A DNA stretch of 64,000 nt from Bifidobacterium sp. ESL0690 (GTDB lineage: Bacteria; Actinomycetota; Actinomycetes; Actinomycetales; Bifidobacteriaceae). Positions 32,501 through 41,459 of the stretch are shown piece by piece. The DNA is taken from the NCBI RefSeq assembly GCF_029392315.1, contig NZ_CP113939.1, positions 1-64,000 of the forward strand, read 5' to 3'. Made by a program: the position numbers and the translations under genes. The notes below the pieces were generated by a model that worked only from the letters and a program-made list of their open reading frames with translations, was not told where the DNA came from and did not search any database. The number at the start of each line of letters is the position of its first letter. Position 1 is the first letter of the stretch.

Positions 32501-33639
32501 GCCAGAACGTCGTCTGCACCCAGGAGGTGACGCCGGGCAGAGCCCACCTGACGCTTTCCACGGTGGTTCAGGGCGATGGCACCGCAACGTCGAACGATTT
32601 CGACTTCACTGTCACCCCGGCTGGTGGCAGCGGTGAGACCTTCAACGAAGGTGTGACGCAGGACGCGCCCACCGGCAACTTCACCGTGGTCGGCAGCAGC
32701 AAGCCCGATTACGAGCAGGTCGGCGACATCGTCTACCACAAGGACAGCGACCCGAGCGTCCCGCTGACGCTTACCCAGGCGCAGGCCGCCATCGCCGACG
32801 GCGAGAGCGTCTCCGGCGTGCGAACCGTCAAAAGCCACCAGCCCAAGCTGACGGTGCATCTGGTGCGCAACTACCGCTACGGCGGCACGGCGGCGGGTGA
32901 CGGCTCGCGAATCAACCTGGTTCCGCAGGGCGGCAGCGCGAAGAACGTAACGCTCGACGCGGCCACGTACGAGCCTTCCGGCGTCTATTCGGTTCGTCAG
33001 CTCCTGAACGCCGGCTACAAGCAGACCGACATCCACGTTGCGCTCGCCAGCGGGGCACCGATTGCCATCAACCCCGACGGCACTTTCAATGTGCCTCAAG
33101 ATGCGGATGTGGTCATCACCTTGACCGACGAGGACATCCCGGGAACCGTGGAATGGTCACGCTTCGACGAGGACGGCACTACGCTGCTGCCCGGTTCCAC
33201 TTGGCATCTGAGTGGTCCGAACAACGCGAGCATGGACGTTCCCGACTGCACGGCCGGGCCATGCACCGGCATCGACCAGGATCCGACGCCTGGCAAGTTC
33301 AAGGTACCGAACCTCCCGTGGGGCGAATGGACGATCACCGAGGTCACTCCTCCGGCCGGCCATGATCTCACCACGCCGGCGCACTTGCCGCTGAATCCGA
33401 CCGACGGGCTTGAGCAGCACGCCCGGTTCCAGAACGGCAAGAAGCCGGTCGTCACCCCCGGCGCCCAGCCTCCGGCTTTGGGTCATCCTCAGCCTCAGCA
33501 GCCTGCCGCGCCGAAGCTTTCGACGACGGGTTCTGCGGTTGCTTTGATTGCCGTGGTTGCGTTGGTTGCATTGATGCTGGCGTTCAGCATCCTTGCAGCA
33601 GGAGCATCGCGCAAGGCACGCCACGCGCGCCACGAGTGA
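29596..33639 (+). CDS. Giant cell-wall surface protein (paralogue 1 of 3)
   Basis: A 1347-residue secreted protein. After the signal peptide (about 1-42, ending TANAIPA) comes a CshA-like N-terminal domain (AINWVEWG ... FADAESNN ... GDAPESFG). A GEVED-type domain follows at about 290-545, with GWIDWNHDGTF and SGEVEDYKADVHV. Then come five tandem repeats of about 80-90 residues, each opening like LTLKTEVDNANGGTATPNDF, and a SpaA-like domain (VEWSRFDEDGTTLLPGSTW ... GEWTITEVTPPAGH). The C-terminal sorting signal is LSTTG, a hydrophobic helix and an Arg-rich tail, so sortase anchoring with a non-canonical motif is likely. Roles in adhesion or aggregation are inferred. The GTG start at 29596 follows GGGAGACG. 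It has two more repeats than its paralogues. Confidence 0.88.
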   Translation: MPKYLTSHRIYNKLFTKIAAIVGTIAMLLTGFVAFTNTANAIPATGGNGRMGTAINWVEWGAEGNAISGSKVTWTKPVEAGPSKWMSTRCSLEPTAGATDALSSSNSVTVYRPGHYGGDGLGQMYFDGAPGYGNNMKIGLATTNDAEKVTFDFSCSAYLINSSGDPSGNLNESTNTSGSDFFNVPLQGLVFADAESNNWTYYQSEYIKATPKNGTSPAWRLLDSYRTPGCTTNSVAELKGSTMRFRSDGGQCANSGGTGPSSTMFLQGSTNATVTLKGGGKTAVALGSIVSTDFGDAPESFGVAGSMFQPSWQGGELGNGDIPSTDYSTKDQYDPDSSMVGGKLFNLSAAKDGMGANANLVAQAEAPSPRLGAHEDGEASPHFDADADWDDANGDSAFAAAPGDVVNDEDGVDIPSSTHAIDVMPAADGTFSQKVRCYGSGDVRGWIDWNHDGTFEPDQATSNAQRNAEASNQMACTADGTSSTGYSATLTWKLPGDAKRQISSQGAPSYMRLRITDQKAPGSSNIMDMQPTGMTSGSGEVEDYKADVHVPTISVLTNIAGDRKHADDQFNMTVHVTSSGQEINNVTTTGSDNGIQHVQVGPRSVGPGYEYTLASNLASGSTSVAADYTSSVKCIDINNGNANVPIDSSGNLTMPTSFDSDVQCVYLKTSSPDPALTLTTVVHNNHGGTKQASDFTFTATADDGNPAHVYNYQSTNGSDSHTVAPANYTIAGSAVPAGYKDNGITYVDENGNPLTLSAAKLALAQGHKAFGFRVLEDLPGKLTLKTEVDNANGGTATPNDFQFGVTPDGGNETDTVIYNQNDQKEVSANKYTVVGSALPGYVQMGDITYTDDATGNPLTPSEAQIAIANGQSVTGVRKVASKPASLTIKTVVRGGSAVPADFPVTATPAGGSAVPMPDSTSHLFPGSNYEVATDMSARPGYTISSDLKCVLNDSVPLPLASGKVPLNYGQNVVCTQEVTPGRAHLTLSTVVQGDGTATSNDFDFTVTPAGGSGETFNEGVTQDAPTGNFTVVGSSKPDYEQVGDIVYHKDSDPSVPLTLTQAQAAIADGESVSGVRTVKSHQPKLTVHLVRNYRYGGTAAGDGSRINLVPQGGSAKNVTLDAATYEPSGVYSVRQLLNAGYKQTDIHVALASGAPIAINPDGTFNVPQDADVVITLTDEDIPGTVEWSRFDEDGTTLLPGSTWHLSGPNNASMDVPDCTAGPCTGIDQDPTPGKFKVPNLPWGEWTITEVTPPAGHDLTTPAHLPLNPTDGLEQHARFQNGKKPVVTPGAQPPALGHPQPQQPAAPKLSTTGSAVALIAVVALVALMLAFSILAAGASRKARHARHE

Positions 33640-33725
33640 GGTGAGGCGGTAACCGCCCAAGCGGTCAAGGCCCGAAGCCGCAGCACCGATTTACTGCGGC
33701 GCTAGGCGCTGAGGCGTTGAGATTT

Positions 33726-33805
33726 CGTGGGTCGGCATTGCAAACACAGCCGGCCCACGATTCTGGTGGGGCAACGGAAGGCACTTTCCGTTGCCTCACT
33801 TATTT
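33726..33805 (+). terminator. Double hairpin terminator after surface protein 1
   Basis: A first stem CGTGGGTCGGC (33726-33736) pairs with GCCGGCCCACG (33749-33759). A second, perfect 10-bp stem GGCAACGGAA (33770-33779) pairs with 33786-33795 and is followed by a T-rich tail. Together they end the first gene. The remaining gap, 33806-34196, is AT-rich with no gene and should contain a promoter for the second paralogue. Confidence 0.8.
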
Positions 33806-34196
33806 TTGTGAAAAACGTCGAGGGGATTCAAGGATGAATCTCATAAATTAGTGAAAATAAAGCCGAACGTGCAAACAAAAACCGCTACATTATAGCCTCA
33901 ATATTTTTCTTTGTTTAATCGCGGATTGCATCGGCCCGAAAACTGCGTCGTTTGTATTTCGTTTTAATACTTTTATGCAAATTCGCTAGATTTCATTGTT
34001 TCGTCAATAGTTATATCGCTTGATGTCGTATTTTCCAGATTTCGAATTACGCAGTAAAAGTTTCGTCATATGCATAATCCAACGCAGATTGTTGATTTGT
34101 GTCATCATTGAACCAGTACTTATGTAATTCAAAGGCGAGTTTTTGGTACAGCGGTTACTCACCTACCGTTACTGGCCTCTTTGGAAGGAGAGGAAG

Positions 34197-37100
34197 ATGT
34201 TCAGACACAAGAATTTGGCGAAATTGGCCGGTATTCTCGGCGCGACCGCCATGGCCCTGACAGGCATGGTGGTGACCGGCACCGCAAACGCGAATCCACC
34301 CGGGATCAGTCCACGAGTTTCAGCCACCAGCGGTGACGGCCGTCTGAGCGCTGCTATCAACTGGGTGGAATGGGATACAAGCTCTGGGACTACCTTCAGC
34401 GGTCAAACTGCGAAGTGGATGAAAGCTACGGATGCCGGCAACGGATACTGGCTTAATACCCGCTGCGAAATAGATCCGAGCGGCAGTTTCCCGATGAGTG
34501 CAGGGAACCAATTGGAATCTTACCGGTCAGGTGATTGGTACGGTGACGGTTTGGTTGAAATGTATAACAATAGGGTTTCGAATCCTGCCGATGAGAACAC
34601 ATTGACCATTGGTTTGGCGAATGCGACACCGACCGCGAAGGTCAGTTTCCAGTATTCCTGCACGGCATATCTCATTCAGTCCAGCACGCGGCCGGTATAT
34701 ACCACTGAAACCGTGCCGTCCTCGCCGTATCAAGAAGTGCCGCTCCAAGGTATGGTCTTTGCCGATGCGGAGTCCAATAACTGGCAGTCAGGCGGCCAGC
34801 ACGAGTACATCAAAGCTACGCCCGTACCTGAAGTCGGCAAAACGCCGAAATGGCGTCTGATTGACAGCTATCGCACAAGTGGGTGCTCCACCAATTCTGT
34901 GGCGGATCTTAGTGGCGACACCATGCGTTTCCGCTCTGATGATCAGCAGTGTGCTAACAGCGGACCTTCCAAGGGTCCCTCTTCGGTCATGTTCCTTGAG
35001 AATTCGGAAAAGGCCGATGTGGAAATCAAAGGTGGAGGTGTCACCGCCATAGCCCTTGGTGTCGTAGCGGCCACTGATTTTGGTGATGCGCCCGGCGTCA
35101 ATCCCGGTGTTACGCCTTCGCCTGGTGCCCCCAACTACAAAGTCGGCAGCGCCCTTATGCAGCCGCAGTGGGAAGGCGGAGAACTCGGGAGCGATATTCT
35201 TTCCACCACTACCACCCCGAATGATCCTCAGGATCCTGATCCATCTATGATTGGTTCACCGATGTTTAACCTGTCTCAAGCGCGTGCTGACAATAAGGTG
35301 GCTGATATGGCCGCTTCCGTACCTAGGCTCGGTGTGTGGGAGGATCCGGAATCTCGGCGTCATTTCTCTACCGATGCCGATTGGGATGACCTGAATGGTA
35401 AAACCGATTCCACTGATCCGACCAAGGCAGTGAGTGACGAGGATGGTTTGGATGCCGCGCCACACAACAACACTCCGACTGATAAGAATGTCAAAATTCT
35501 GCCAACGAGCAACACGTTTACCCAAGTGGTCAGTTGTGCAACGGATACTGCGGCCGCACGTGTGAAAGGGTGGATCGACTGGAACCACAATGGTGTCTTT
35601 GACGAGAGTTCTGAAGCTAGCGATCAGGTGCAATGCGTGGGTTCGGCTCCATCTGGGGGTAATTATTCTCAAGGCACTGCTACGTTGACTTGGACGATTC
35701 CGAATGATGCCAAGCGTTCCGTTAAGGGCGAGACTCCAAGCGGCCAGACGTTCGAGCGCGTGCGTATCGCCGGCGACACCGGTCCTCTTGGTCCCGGTTC
35801 GGTTGGGACACTAGCCGCTTCTGGTATCACCACCACTAATGGCGAAGTTGAGGATTATGCGGTCGACGTCTATATCCCCACGCTCAGCGTGTTGATGGAT
35901 CTACCTGGCGGACGATACGCCGGCAGTGATCAGTTCGCGATGACCGTCAAGGATTCCACCAACGGCACCGTCGGCAGCGCCACGACCACTGGTGGCGCGT
36001 CAGGTGTGCAGAGTGCTCAGATTGCGCCCACAAGCGTCAATTCGAATTCGCAGTATACGCTCGCGGCTCCGCTCGACGCCGGTTCGGCCAGTGGCGAGAG
36101 CAGGTATTCCACCGAACTTACCTGCGAGGATCAGGCCAACAGTCCGGCCACACCGGTGACGGTGACGGATGGCAAGATCACGACGCCGGTAAGCTACGAT
36201 TCCAATATTCAATGCACCTATAAGAAGTTGATACGTTCCAACCCGACCTTGACGGTGACCACGCATATCGCTGGCGGTGGCACGGCAACGCTTGCCGATT
36301 TCCCGGTGACTGCGAAGCCGACAGCTGGAGGTTCCGCTGTGTCTCTGCCTGACGGAACCGGTTTGCCTCTTCCGGAAGGCTCCTACAAGATCAGCACCGA
36401 CATGTCCAGCAAGCCCGGCTACAAAGTGACCAGCCCACTGGCCTGCACCTTGGGCGGTACGCCGATCAGCCTTACTGACGCGACGGTGGCGATGTCCAAC
36501 GGCGACAGCGTGGTCTGCGAGCAGACCGTGGCGCCCAAGACCCCGACGCTGACCTTCAAGACGGAAGTGGAACGCGGCAGCGCGAAGCCCGGTGATTTCA
36601 ACTTCACCGTCAACCCGACCACGGGCGCTGCGGTGACGTACGCAGACGGTGTGCCACAAGCCCCGCCGGCCGGTGGCATTGCCAGCGTGGTCGGTTCCAA
36701 CAAGGCCAACTACGTGGAATCTGCTGCGATTGTGTATTACAAGGATAGCGACACCAATCACACCACTCCGCTGACGTTGGCCGAGGCGCAGATCGCGCTC
36801 AACAACGGCGAGAGCGTGACCGGCATCCGCAAGGTCACCACTCACCAGCCCAAGATCACCGTCAAGCTCGACCGGGACTACCGCTACGGCGGCACGTCCT
36901 CGGGCGATGGTTCCAAGATCACGCTGAACCAGCAGGGCGGCAGTGTCCAGGCTATGTCGCTTGACCAACCGGAGTATGTCGCCGCAGGCGCCTATTCGGT
37001 GGCTCAGCTGCTGAGGGCAGGCTACAAGCAGAGCGACATCAAGGTGGCGCTCGCCGATGGCACGCCGGTCGCGATCAATCCTGACGGCACGTTCCATGTG

Positions 37101-37586
37101 CCCGACGACGCCGACGTGGTGATCACGCTGAAGAACGTGGACGAGCCCGGCACGCTGGAATGGTCCCGCTTCGATCAGGATGGCAAGACCCTGCTTTCCG
37201 GCTCCAAGTGGCAGCTTACCGGCCCCAACGGTGAAAAGCTCGACATCGAGGATTGCACCGCCGAGGTCTGCACCGGTCTCGACAAGGACCCGACACCCGG
37301 TAAGTTCCGTGTCACCGGCCTCAAGTGGGGCAAGTGGACCATTGCCGAGACGGTCGCTCCGGCCGGCCACACGCTTGCCGACCCTGTCACCGTGACGCTC
37401 AACCCCGCCGAAGGCAAGAACGGTTTGCTCAAGCTCGCCAGCTTCAAGGACGGCAAGCCCGGTCCGCGGCTTTCCGCCACTGGTTCCGACATCGCAATCG
37501 TTGTGGTGATTGCCTTCGCGACCTTGGCTCTGGGACTTGTGCTCGCAACGGGCACTGCCAAGGTGATGGGCCGTCGCGAGGAGTGA
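34197..37586 (+). CDS. Giant cell-wall surface protein (paralogue 2 of 3)
   Basis: A 1129-residue paralogue of the first surface protein. The ATG at 34197 is chosen over the in-frame start at 34143 because it has a strong GGAAGGAGAGG ribosome site and begins a clean signal peptide (MFRHKNLAKLAGILGATAMA). The architecture is the same: CshA-like domain, DFGDAPG, GEVED domain (WIDWNHNGVF, NGEVEDYAVDVYI), only three repeats, a SpaA-like domain (LEWSRFDQDGKTLLSGSKW) and a C-terminal LSATG sorting signal with a hydrophobic helix and a MGRREE tail. Anchoring and adhesion roles are inferred from architecture. It lies in tandem with its relatives, a duplication. Confidence 0.88.
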   Translation: MFRHKNLAKLAGILGATAMALTGMVVTGTANANPPGISPRVSATSGDGRLSAAINWVEWDTSSGTTFSGQTAKWMKATDAGNGYWLNTRCEIDPSGSFPMSAGNQLESYRSGDWYGDGLVEMYNNRVSNPADENTLTIGLANATPTAKVSFQYSCTAYLIQSSTRPVYTTETVPSSPYQEVPLQGMVFADAESNNWQSGGQHEYIKATPVPEVGKTPKWRLIDSYRTSGCSTNSVADLSGDTMRFRSDDQQCANSGPSKGPSSVMFLENSEKADVEIKGGGVTAIALGVVAATDFGDAPGVNPGVTPSPGAPNYKVGSALMQPQWEGGELGSDILSTTTTPNDPQDPDPSMIGSPMFNLSQARADNKVADMAASVPRLGVWEDPESRRHFSTDADWDDLNGKTDSTDPTKAVSDEDGLDAAPHNNTPTDKNVKILPTSNTFTQVVSCATDTAAARVKGWIDWNHNGVFDESSEASDQVQCVGSAPSGGNYSQGTATLTWTIPNDAKRSVKGETPSGQTFERVRIAGDTGPLGPGSVGTLAASGITTTNGEVEDYAVDVYIPTLSVLMDLPGGRYAGSDQFAMTVKDSTNGTVGSATTTGGASGVQSAQIAPTSVNSNSQYTLAAPLDAGSASGESRYSTELTCEDQANSPATPVTVTDGKITTPVSYDSNIQCTYKKLIRSNPTLTVTTHIAGGGTATLADFPVTAKPTAGGSAVSLPDGTGLPLPEGSYKISTDMSSKPGYKVTSPLACTLGGTPISLTDATVAMSNGDSVVCEQTVAPKTPTLTFKTEVERGSAKPGDFNFTVNPTTGAAVTYADGVPQAPPAGGIASVVGSNKANYVESAAIVYYKDSDTNHTTPLTLAEAQIALNNGESVTGIRKVTTHQPKITVKLDRDYRYGGTSSGDGSKITLNQQGGSVQAMSLDQPEYVAAGAYSVAQLLRAGYKQSDIKVALADGTPVAINPDGTFHVPDDADVVITLKNVDEPGTLEWSRFDQDGKTLLSGSKWQLTGPNGEKLDIEDCTAEVCTGLDKDPTPGKFRVTGLKWGKWTIAETVAPAGHTLADPVTVTLNPAEGKNGLLKLASFKDGKPGPRLSATGSDIAIVVVIAFATLALGLVLATGTAKVMGRREE

Positions 37587-37629
37587 GCGGCAAGTAAGGC
37601 TGCACCTGCCGTGCTAGGCAGTTGAACAT

Positions 37630-37680
37630 ATTTGGCCGGTTTCCTTCCCAGAAAATCGGACGGAAACCGGCCAAATTATT
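37630..37680 (+). terminator. Terminator after surface protein 2
   Basis: A perfect 15-bp stem (ATTTGGCCGGTTTCC at 37630-37644, complement at 37662-37676) is followed by TATTTCTCC. It is one of the strongest terminators in the window. The third paralogue therefore needs its own promoter in the AT-rich 37681-37790 stretch, where AATTTGTA is repeated three times. Confidence 0.85.
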
Positions 37681-37814
37681 TCTCCAAATTCGTTGACTGT
37701 ATAATTATATAAACACTTTTAATTTGTACTATTATTGATAATAGAATTTGTAATTCAATTTGTAATCCAGAGTTGTACGCATTTCCGTGAGGTTCAATGA
37801 GAGGAGCCGGAAAG

Positions 37815-40800
37815 ATGGCTGGGCACAGAGTTGTTGCTAAGCTAACGGGTGCGATCGGCGTATTTGCCATGGGTTTGGCCGGCATTACGGCGACGGGAAC
37901 GGCAGTTGCGGATCCGCCGGGAAGCCAGCCGTCGGTTGGTCCGCAGATCATCGCGACCGGTGGTGAGGGCCGGATGCTTAATGCCATCGATTGGGTGCAA
38001 TGGAGCAGCAGTGAAGAAGAAATCGACAGTGACAAAGTAGTGTGGACCACCCCTTCCAAAGTTGGCGATGACCATTGGATTTCCACGCGTTGCGCTGTGA
38101 CTTCCCCCACTGGTGGTGTCAATAACGCACTTTCGACAACATATCCATTGACGACCTATAAATCCGGCGATTGGCCCGGTGATGGTTTGCCATATATGTA
38201 CAACCAGGGTGGTTCCGGTGGCTCGAATACGATGGTCACTGGCTTGAAGAACAAAGATGACGCCGGAAAAGTGACTTTTGATTTTAGTTGCGCTACATAT
38301 TTGATTTCTTCGACTCCTTCTCCAACGCTTGATGCGTCCACAAATACTGCCCCATTTACGAATGTTCCCATGCAGGGCCTTGTTTTTGCGGATGCGGAGT
38401 CCAATAATTGGGTTGATCGCCTTGGCTACAGCCAACAGGAATACATCAAGGCGACGCCGCAAAGTAATCTACCTGGAAAGACTCCGACATGGCGTTTGAT
38501 TGATAGTTATCGTAATGCAGGATGTGCTACGGATTCGGTTGCGGAACTTAAGGTCAACACTATGCGTTTCCGTTCCAATGGAGAGCAATGCTCAAATTCT
38601 GGAGGCGTTGGCCCCGCTTCGGTGATGTTCCTGCAGAATTCGCAGAGTGCACGCGTCACTCTTAAGGGTGGTGGCAATACGGCCGTGGCGCTGGGTAGTA
38701 TCGCGCTTTCCGATTTCGGCGATGCGCCGGCAAGTTATGGGGCTGCCAGCTCGCTGTTTCAGCCACAATGGGCCGGTGGCGAACTTGGTACGGATATTAC
38801 TGGCACCACTTATACAGGGGATCCGATTGACCCGGACACTGCTCCCGGGGACAGTATGGTCGGTGGCACTTTGTTCAATCTTTCAGACGCTAAAGACCAG
38901 TTTGCTTCCAATTCGGCCAAACTCGCCAATTCTGATGAGCCGACTCCGCTTTTGGGGGTACATGAGGACTCCGAATCGGACGGCCATCATTCCGCCGATG
39001 CCGACGGTGATGATGTCAGCGGCGATAAAATTTCGGGATTCATCAAAGATGATGAGGACGGCGTGGCTTATTCCCCAGGCGCCAATGTGCAGATCAATCC
39101 CGCCGCCGATGGTACATTCACTCAGAAGGTGACATGCAAATCCACCGCGGACGCCGAGGTAAAAGGCTGGATTGACTGGAATCATGACGGATATTTCGAC
39201 AATGCCACTGAAGGCAGTGACCAACAGGCCTGCGTCACTGATTCCGGTTCGTCCACCGGTTCTTCGGCAACATTGACGTGGAATGTGCCCGCAAGTGCCC
39301 AGCCAGCTGTTAAGGGCGAAGGCACGCAGACGCAATCGTTCGAGCGGGTACGCATCACCGATGAAACGGTAGGTGGCGGTAGCATTATGCGGCTTACTCC
39401 CACCGGCGTGACCACGGGCGGCGAGGTTGAAGACTACGCGGCCGATGTGCACGTTTCGATGCTCAATGTGCGCGTGAACCTGCCTGATGGCCGTCACAAT
39501 CCTTTGGATCAGTTCGCGATGTCCACTAAGAATCCTTCGAACGCAGAAGTCGGTAGCGCGACTACAGCTGGAACCTCGTTTGGCGTTCAAAACGAACAGG
39601 TCGGCCCGAAATATCTGACCAATGGCGTTGATTACACGATTTCCGCCCCGCTTGCGGGTGGCTCGGCGAGCACCGAAAGCCGCTATTCCAGCGAGCTTTC
39701 GTGCATTGATTTGGCCCACGGCAGCGCTGCGGTATCGACGGATGCCAACGGCAAATTTACTATGCCCGCCGATTCCAACGTGCAGTGCACGTTTAAAAAG
39801 CTGATACGTTCGAACCCCACATTGAAGGTGATCACGCATATCGCCGGTGGAGGCACGGCGACGCTTGCCGACTTCCCGGTAAAAGCGACTCCTAGGCCAA
39901 GCGGGAGCGCAACTACGATGCCTGATAGTACCGGTGTGCCTTTCTCTGAAGGCTCCTACAAGATTACGACGGATATGAGCAGCAAACCGGGCTACAAGGT
40001 TACGAGTCCGTTGGCCTGCAGAATCGGTTCGACGCCGGTGACCGTTACGGATGCAACTGTAGCGCTCGAAAATGGCGACAGCGTTGTCTGCGAGCAGACC
40101 GTGGCGCCGCAGACGGATGCGACGTTGACGCTTAAGACGCAGGTGGAACGTGGCGACGCGCAGCCCGGCGACTTCAACTTTACTGTGGCTCCGACCAGTG
40201 GTGGTCCTGCAACCTATACGGAAGGCGCACCGCAGATTTCGGCCGGCAACATTACCAGCATTACCGGTTCTGCTAAAGACGGTTATGTGCAGGTTGGCAA
40301 CATTATGTATTACAAGAACAGTGATACCGCTCATTCCACTCCGCTGACGTTGGCCGATGCAAAGACGGCGCTGGCTAACGGCGAGAGCGTGACCGGCATC
40401 CGCAAGGTCACCACCCATCGGTCGAGGCTCACCGTGAAGCGCGAACGCGATTACCGTTATGGTGGCACGGCGGCCGGTGACGGCTCTCAGGTCATGCTGA
40501 CTCCGCAAGGCAGTGCGGAACGTGACGTTGCGCTCGACCAGCCTGAGTACGTCAGTGACGGCACTTATTCCGTGCGCCAGCTACTCAATGAGGGCTACAA
40601 GCAAAGCGATATCAAGGCGGAACTTGCCGACGGCACCCCGATTACGATCAATCCCGACGGCACGTTCCAGGTGCCTGCCGATGCAGATGTCATCGTCACG
40701 TTGAAGAACGTGGACGAGCCCGGCACGCTGGGATGGTCCCGTTTCGACCAGGATGGCACGACTCTGCTGCGCGGCTCCAGATGGCTGTTGACCGGTCCTG

Positions 40801-41246
40801 AAGGCCAAAGCCTTGAAGTCGAGGATTGCACCGCCGAGGTCTGCATCGGGGTCGATCGGGATCCAACGCCTGGCAAATTCAGGATTTACGGCCTCAAGTG
40901 GGGCAAGTGGACCGTCACCGAAACCGTGGCTCCGGTCGGTTACCAGCGATCGCAGCCCTTCACGCTGACGCTTGGATCGGGTCATGGTGCCGTCGGACTC
41001 TCCGCGTTTGTCCCCTTCCGCGAGGGCAAACCGCCCGTCGCGCCTTCGGGTGCGGGTAATTCTGGCGATTCCGGTAATTCCGTGAATGGTGCGAATGCCA
41101 ATGGTGCCAGTGGTAACGGCATCCTCACTAAAACCGGTTCTAGCGTAGCGTTGGTGGCGTTCGTCGCCGTGTTCACGCTGCTATTGGGCATGTCTCTCTC
41201 CGCCGCCATCAAGTGTTACGGCGATTGCCAAACCAGCGACCTATAA
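37815..41246 (+). CDS. Giant cell-wall surface protein (paralogue 3 of 3)
   Basis: A 1143-residue paralogue. The ATG at 37815 is preferred to that at 37797, since the latter codons contain the GAGGAG ribosome site, as with paralogue 2. The order is signal peptide, CshA-like domain, DFGDAPASYG, GEVED domain (WIDWNHDGYF, GGEVEDYAADVHV), three repeats (NPTLKVITHIAGGGTATL and following), a SpaA-like domain (LGWSRFDQDGTTLLRGSRW), an Asn/Gly/Ser spacer and LTKTG before the membrane helix. The tail after the helix is odd: CYGDCQTSDL, with few positive charges, which may weaken retention or sorting. The repeats are closest to paralogue 2 by eye. Confidence 0.87.
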   Translation: MAGHRVVAKLTGAIGVFAMGLAGITATGTAVADPPGSQPSVGPQIIATGGEGRMLNAIDWVQWSSSEEEIDSDKVVWTTPSKVGDDHWISTRCAVTSPTGGVNNALSTTYPLTTYKSGDWPGDGLPYMYNQGGSGGSNTMVTGLKNKDDAGKVTFDFSCATYLISSTPSPTLDASTNTAPFTNVPMQGLVFADAESNNWVDRLGYSQQEYIKATPQSNLPGKTPTWRLIDSYRNAGCATDSVAELKVNTMRFRSNGEQCSNSGGVGPASVMFLQNSQSARVTLKGGGNTAVALGSIALSDFGDAPASYGAASSLFQPQWAGGELGTDITGTTYTGDPIDPDTAPGDSMVGGTLFNLSDAKDQFASNSAKLANSDEPTPLLGVHEDSESDGHHSADADGDDVSGDKISGFIKDDEDGVAYSPGANVQINPAADGTFTQKVTCKSTADAEVKGWIDWNHDGYFDNATEGSDQQACVTDSGSSTGSSATLTWNVPASAQPAVKGEGTQTQSFERVRITDETVGGGSIMRLTPTGVTTGGEVEDYAADVHVSMLNVRVNLPDGRHNPLDQFAMSTKNPSNAEVGSATTAGTSFGVQNEQVGPKYLTNGVDYTISAPLAGGSASTESRYSSELSCIDLAHGSAAVSTDANGKFTMPADSNVQCTFKKLIRSNPTLKVITHIAGGGTATLADFPVKATPRPSGSATTMPDSTGVPFSEGSYKITTDMSSKPGYKVTSPLACRIGSTPVTVTDATVALENGDSVVCEQTVAPQTDATLTLKTQVERGDAQPGDFNFTVAPTSGGPATYTEGAPQISAGNITSITGSAKDGYVQVGNIMYYKNSDTAHSTPLTLADAKTALANGESVTGIRKVTTHRSRLTVKRERDYRYGGTAAGDGSQVMLTPQGSAERDVALDQPEYVSDGTYSVRQLLNEGYKQSDIKAELADGTPITINPDGTFQVPADADVIVTLKNVDEPGTLGWSRFDQDGTTLLRGSRWLLTGPEGQSLEVEDCTAEVCIGVDRDPTPGKFRIYGLKWGKWTVTETVAPVGYQRSQPFTLTLGSGHGAVGLSAFVPFREGKPPVAPSGAGNSGDSGNSVNGANANGASGNGILTKTGSSVALVAFVAVFTLLLGMSLSAAIKCYGDCQTSDL

Positions 41247-41263
41247 AAGCCGGTATCAGCTGG

Positions 41264-41336
41264 GGCTGAGCAAGTTTTTACTTGGCTCAGTCTCAGCCGA
41301 TGCCAACGGTGACTGAGCAGCTTTTATCTGCTCGAT
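41264..41336 (+). terminator. Hairpins after surface protein 3
   Basis: CTGAGCAAGT (41266-41275) pairs imperfectly with ACTTGGCTCAG (41280-41290). A second short stem GAGCAG (41315-41320) pairs with CTGCTC (41328-41333) and is followed by GATTTTG. Either could terminate the surface-protein transcript before the sugar operon. Confidence 0.55.
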
Positions 41337-41459
41337 TTTGTCCGATTCCCATCGGTGCTTCTTTTCCGATTTAGGCATGTATTGCTACCCTGAATGCGAA
41401 GTCTGCTGCGTGCCAGTAGACTTCCGATCTCAAATAAAAAAGGAAAAGGATACACAAAG

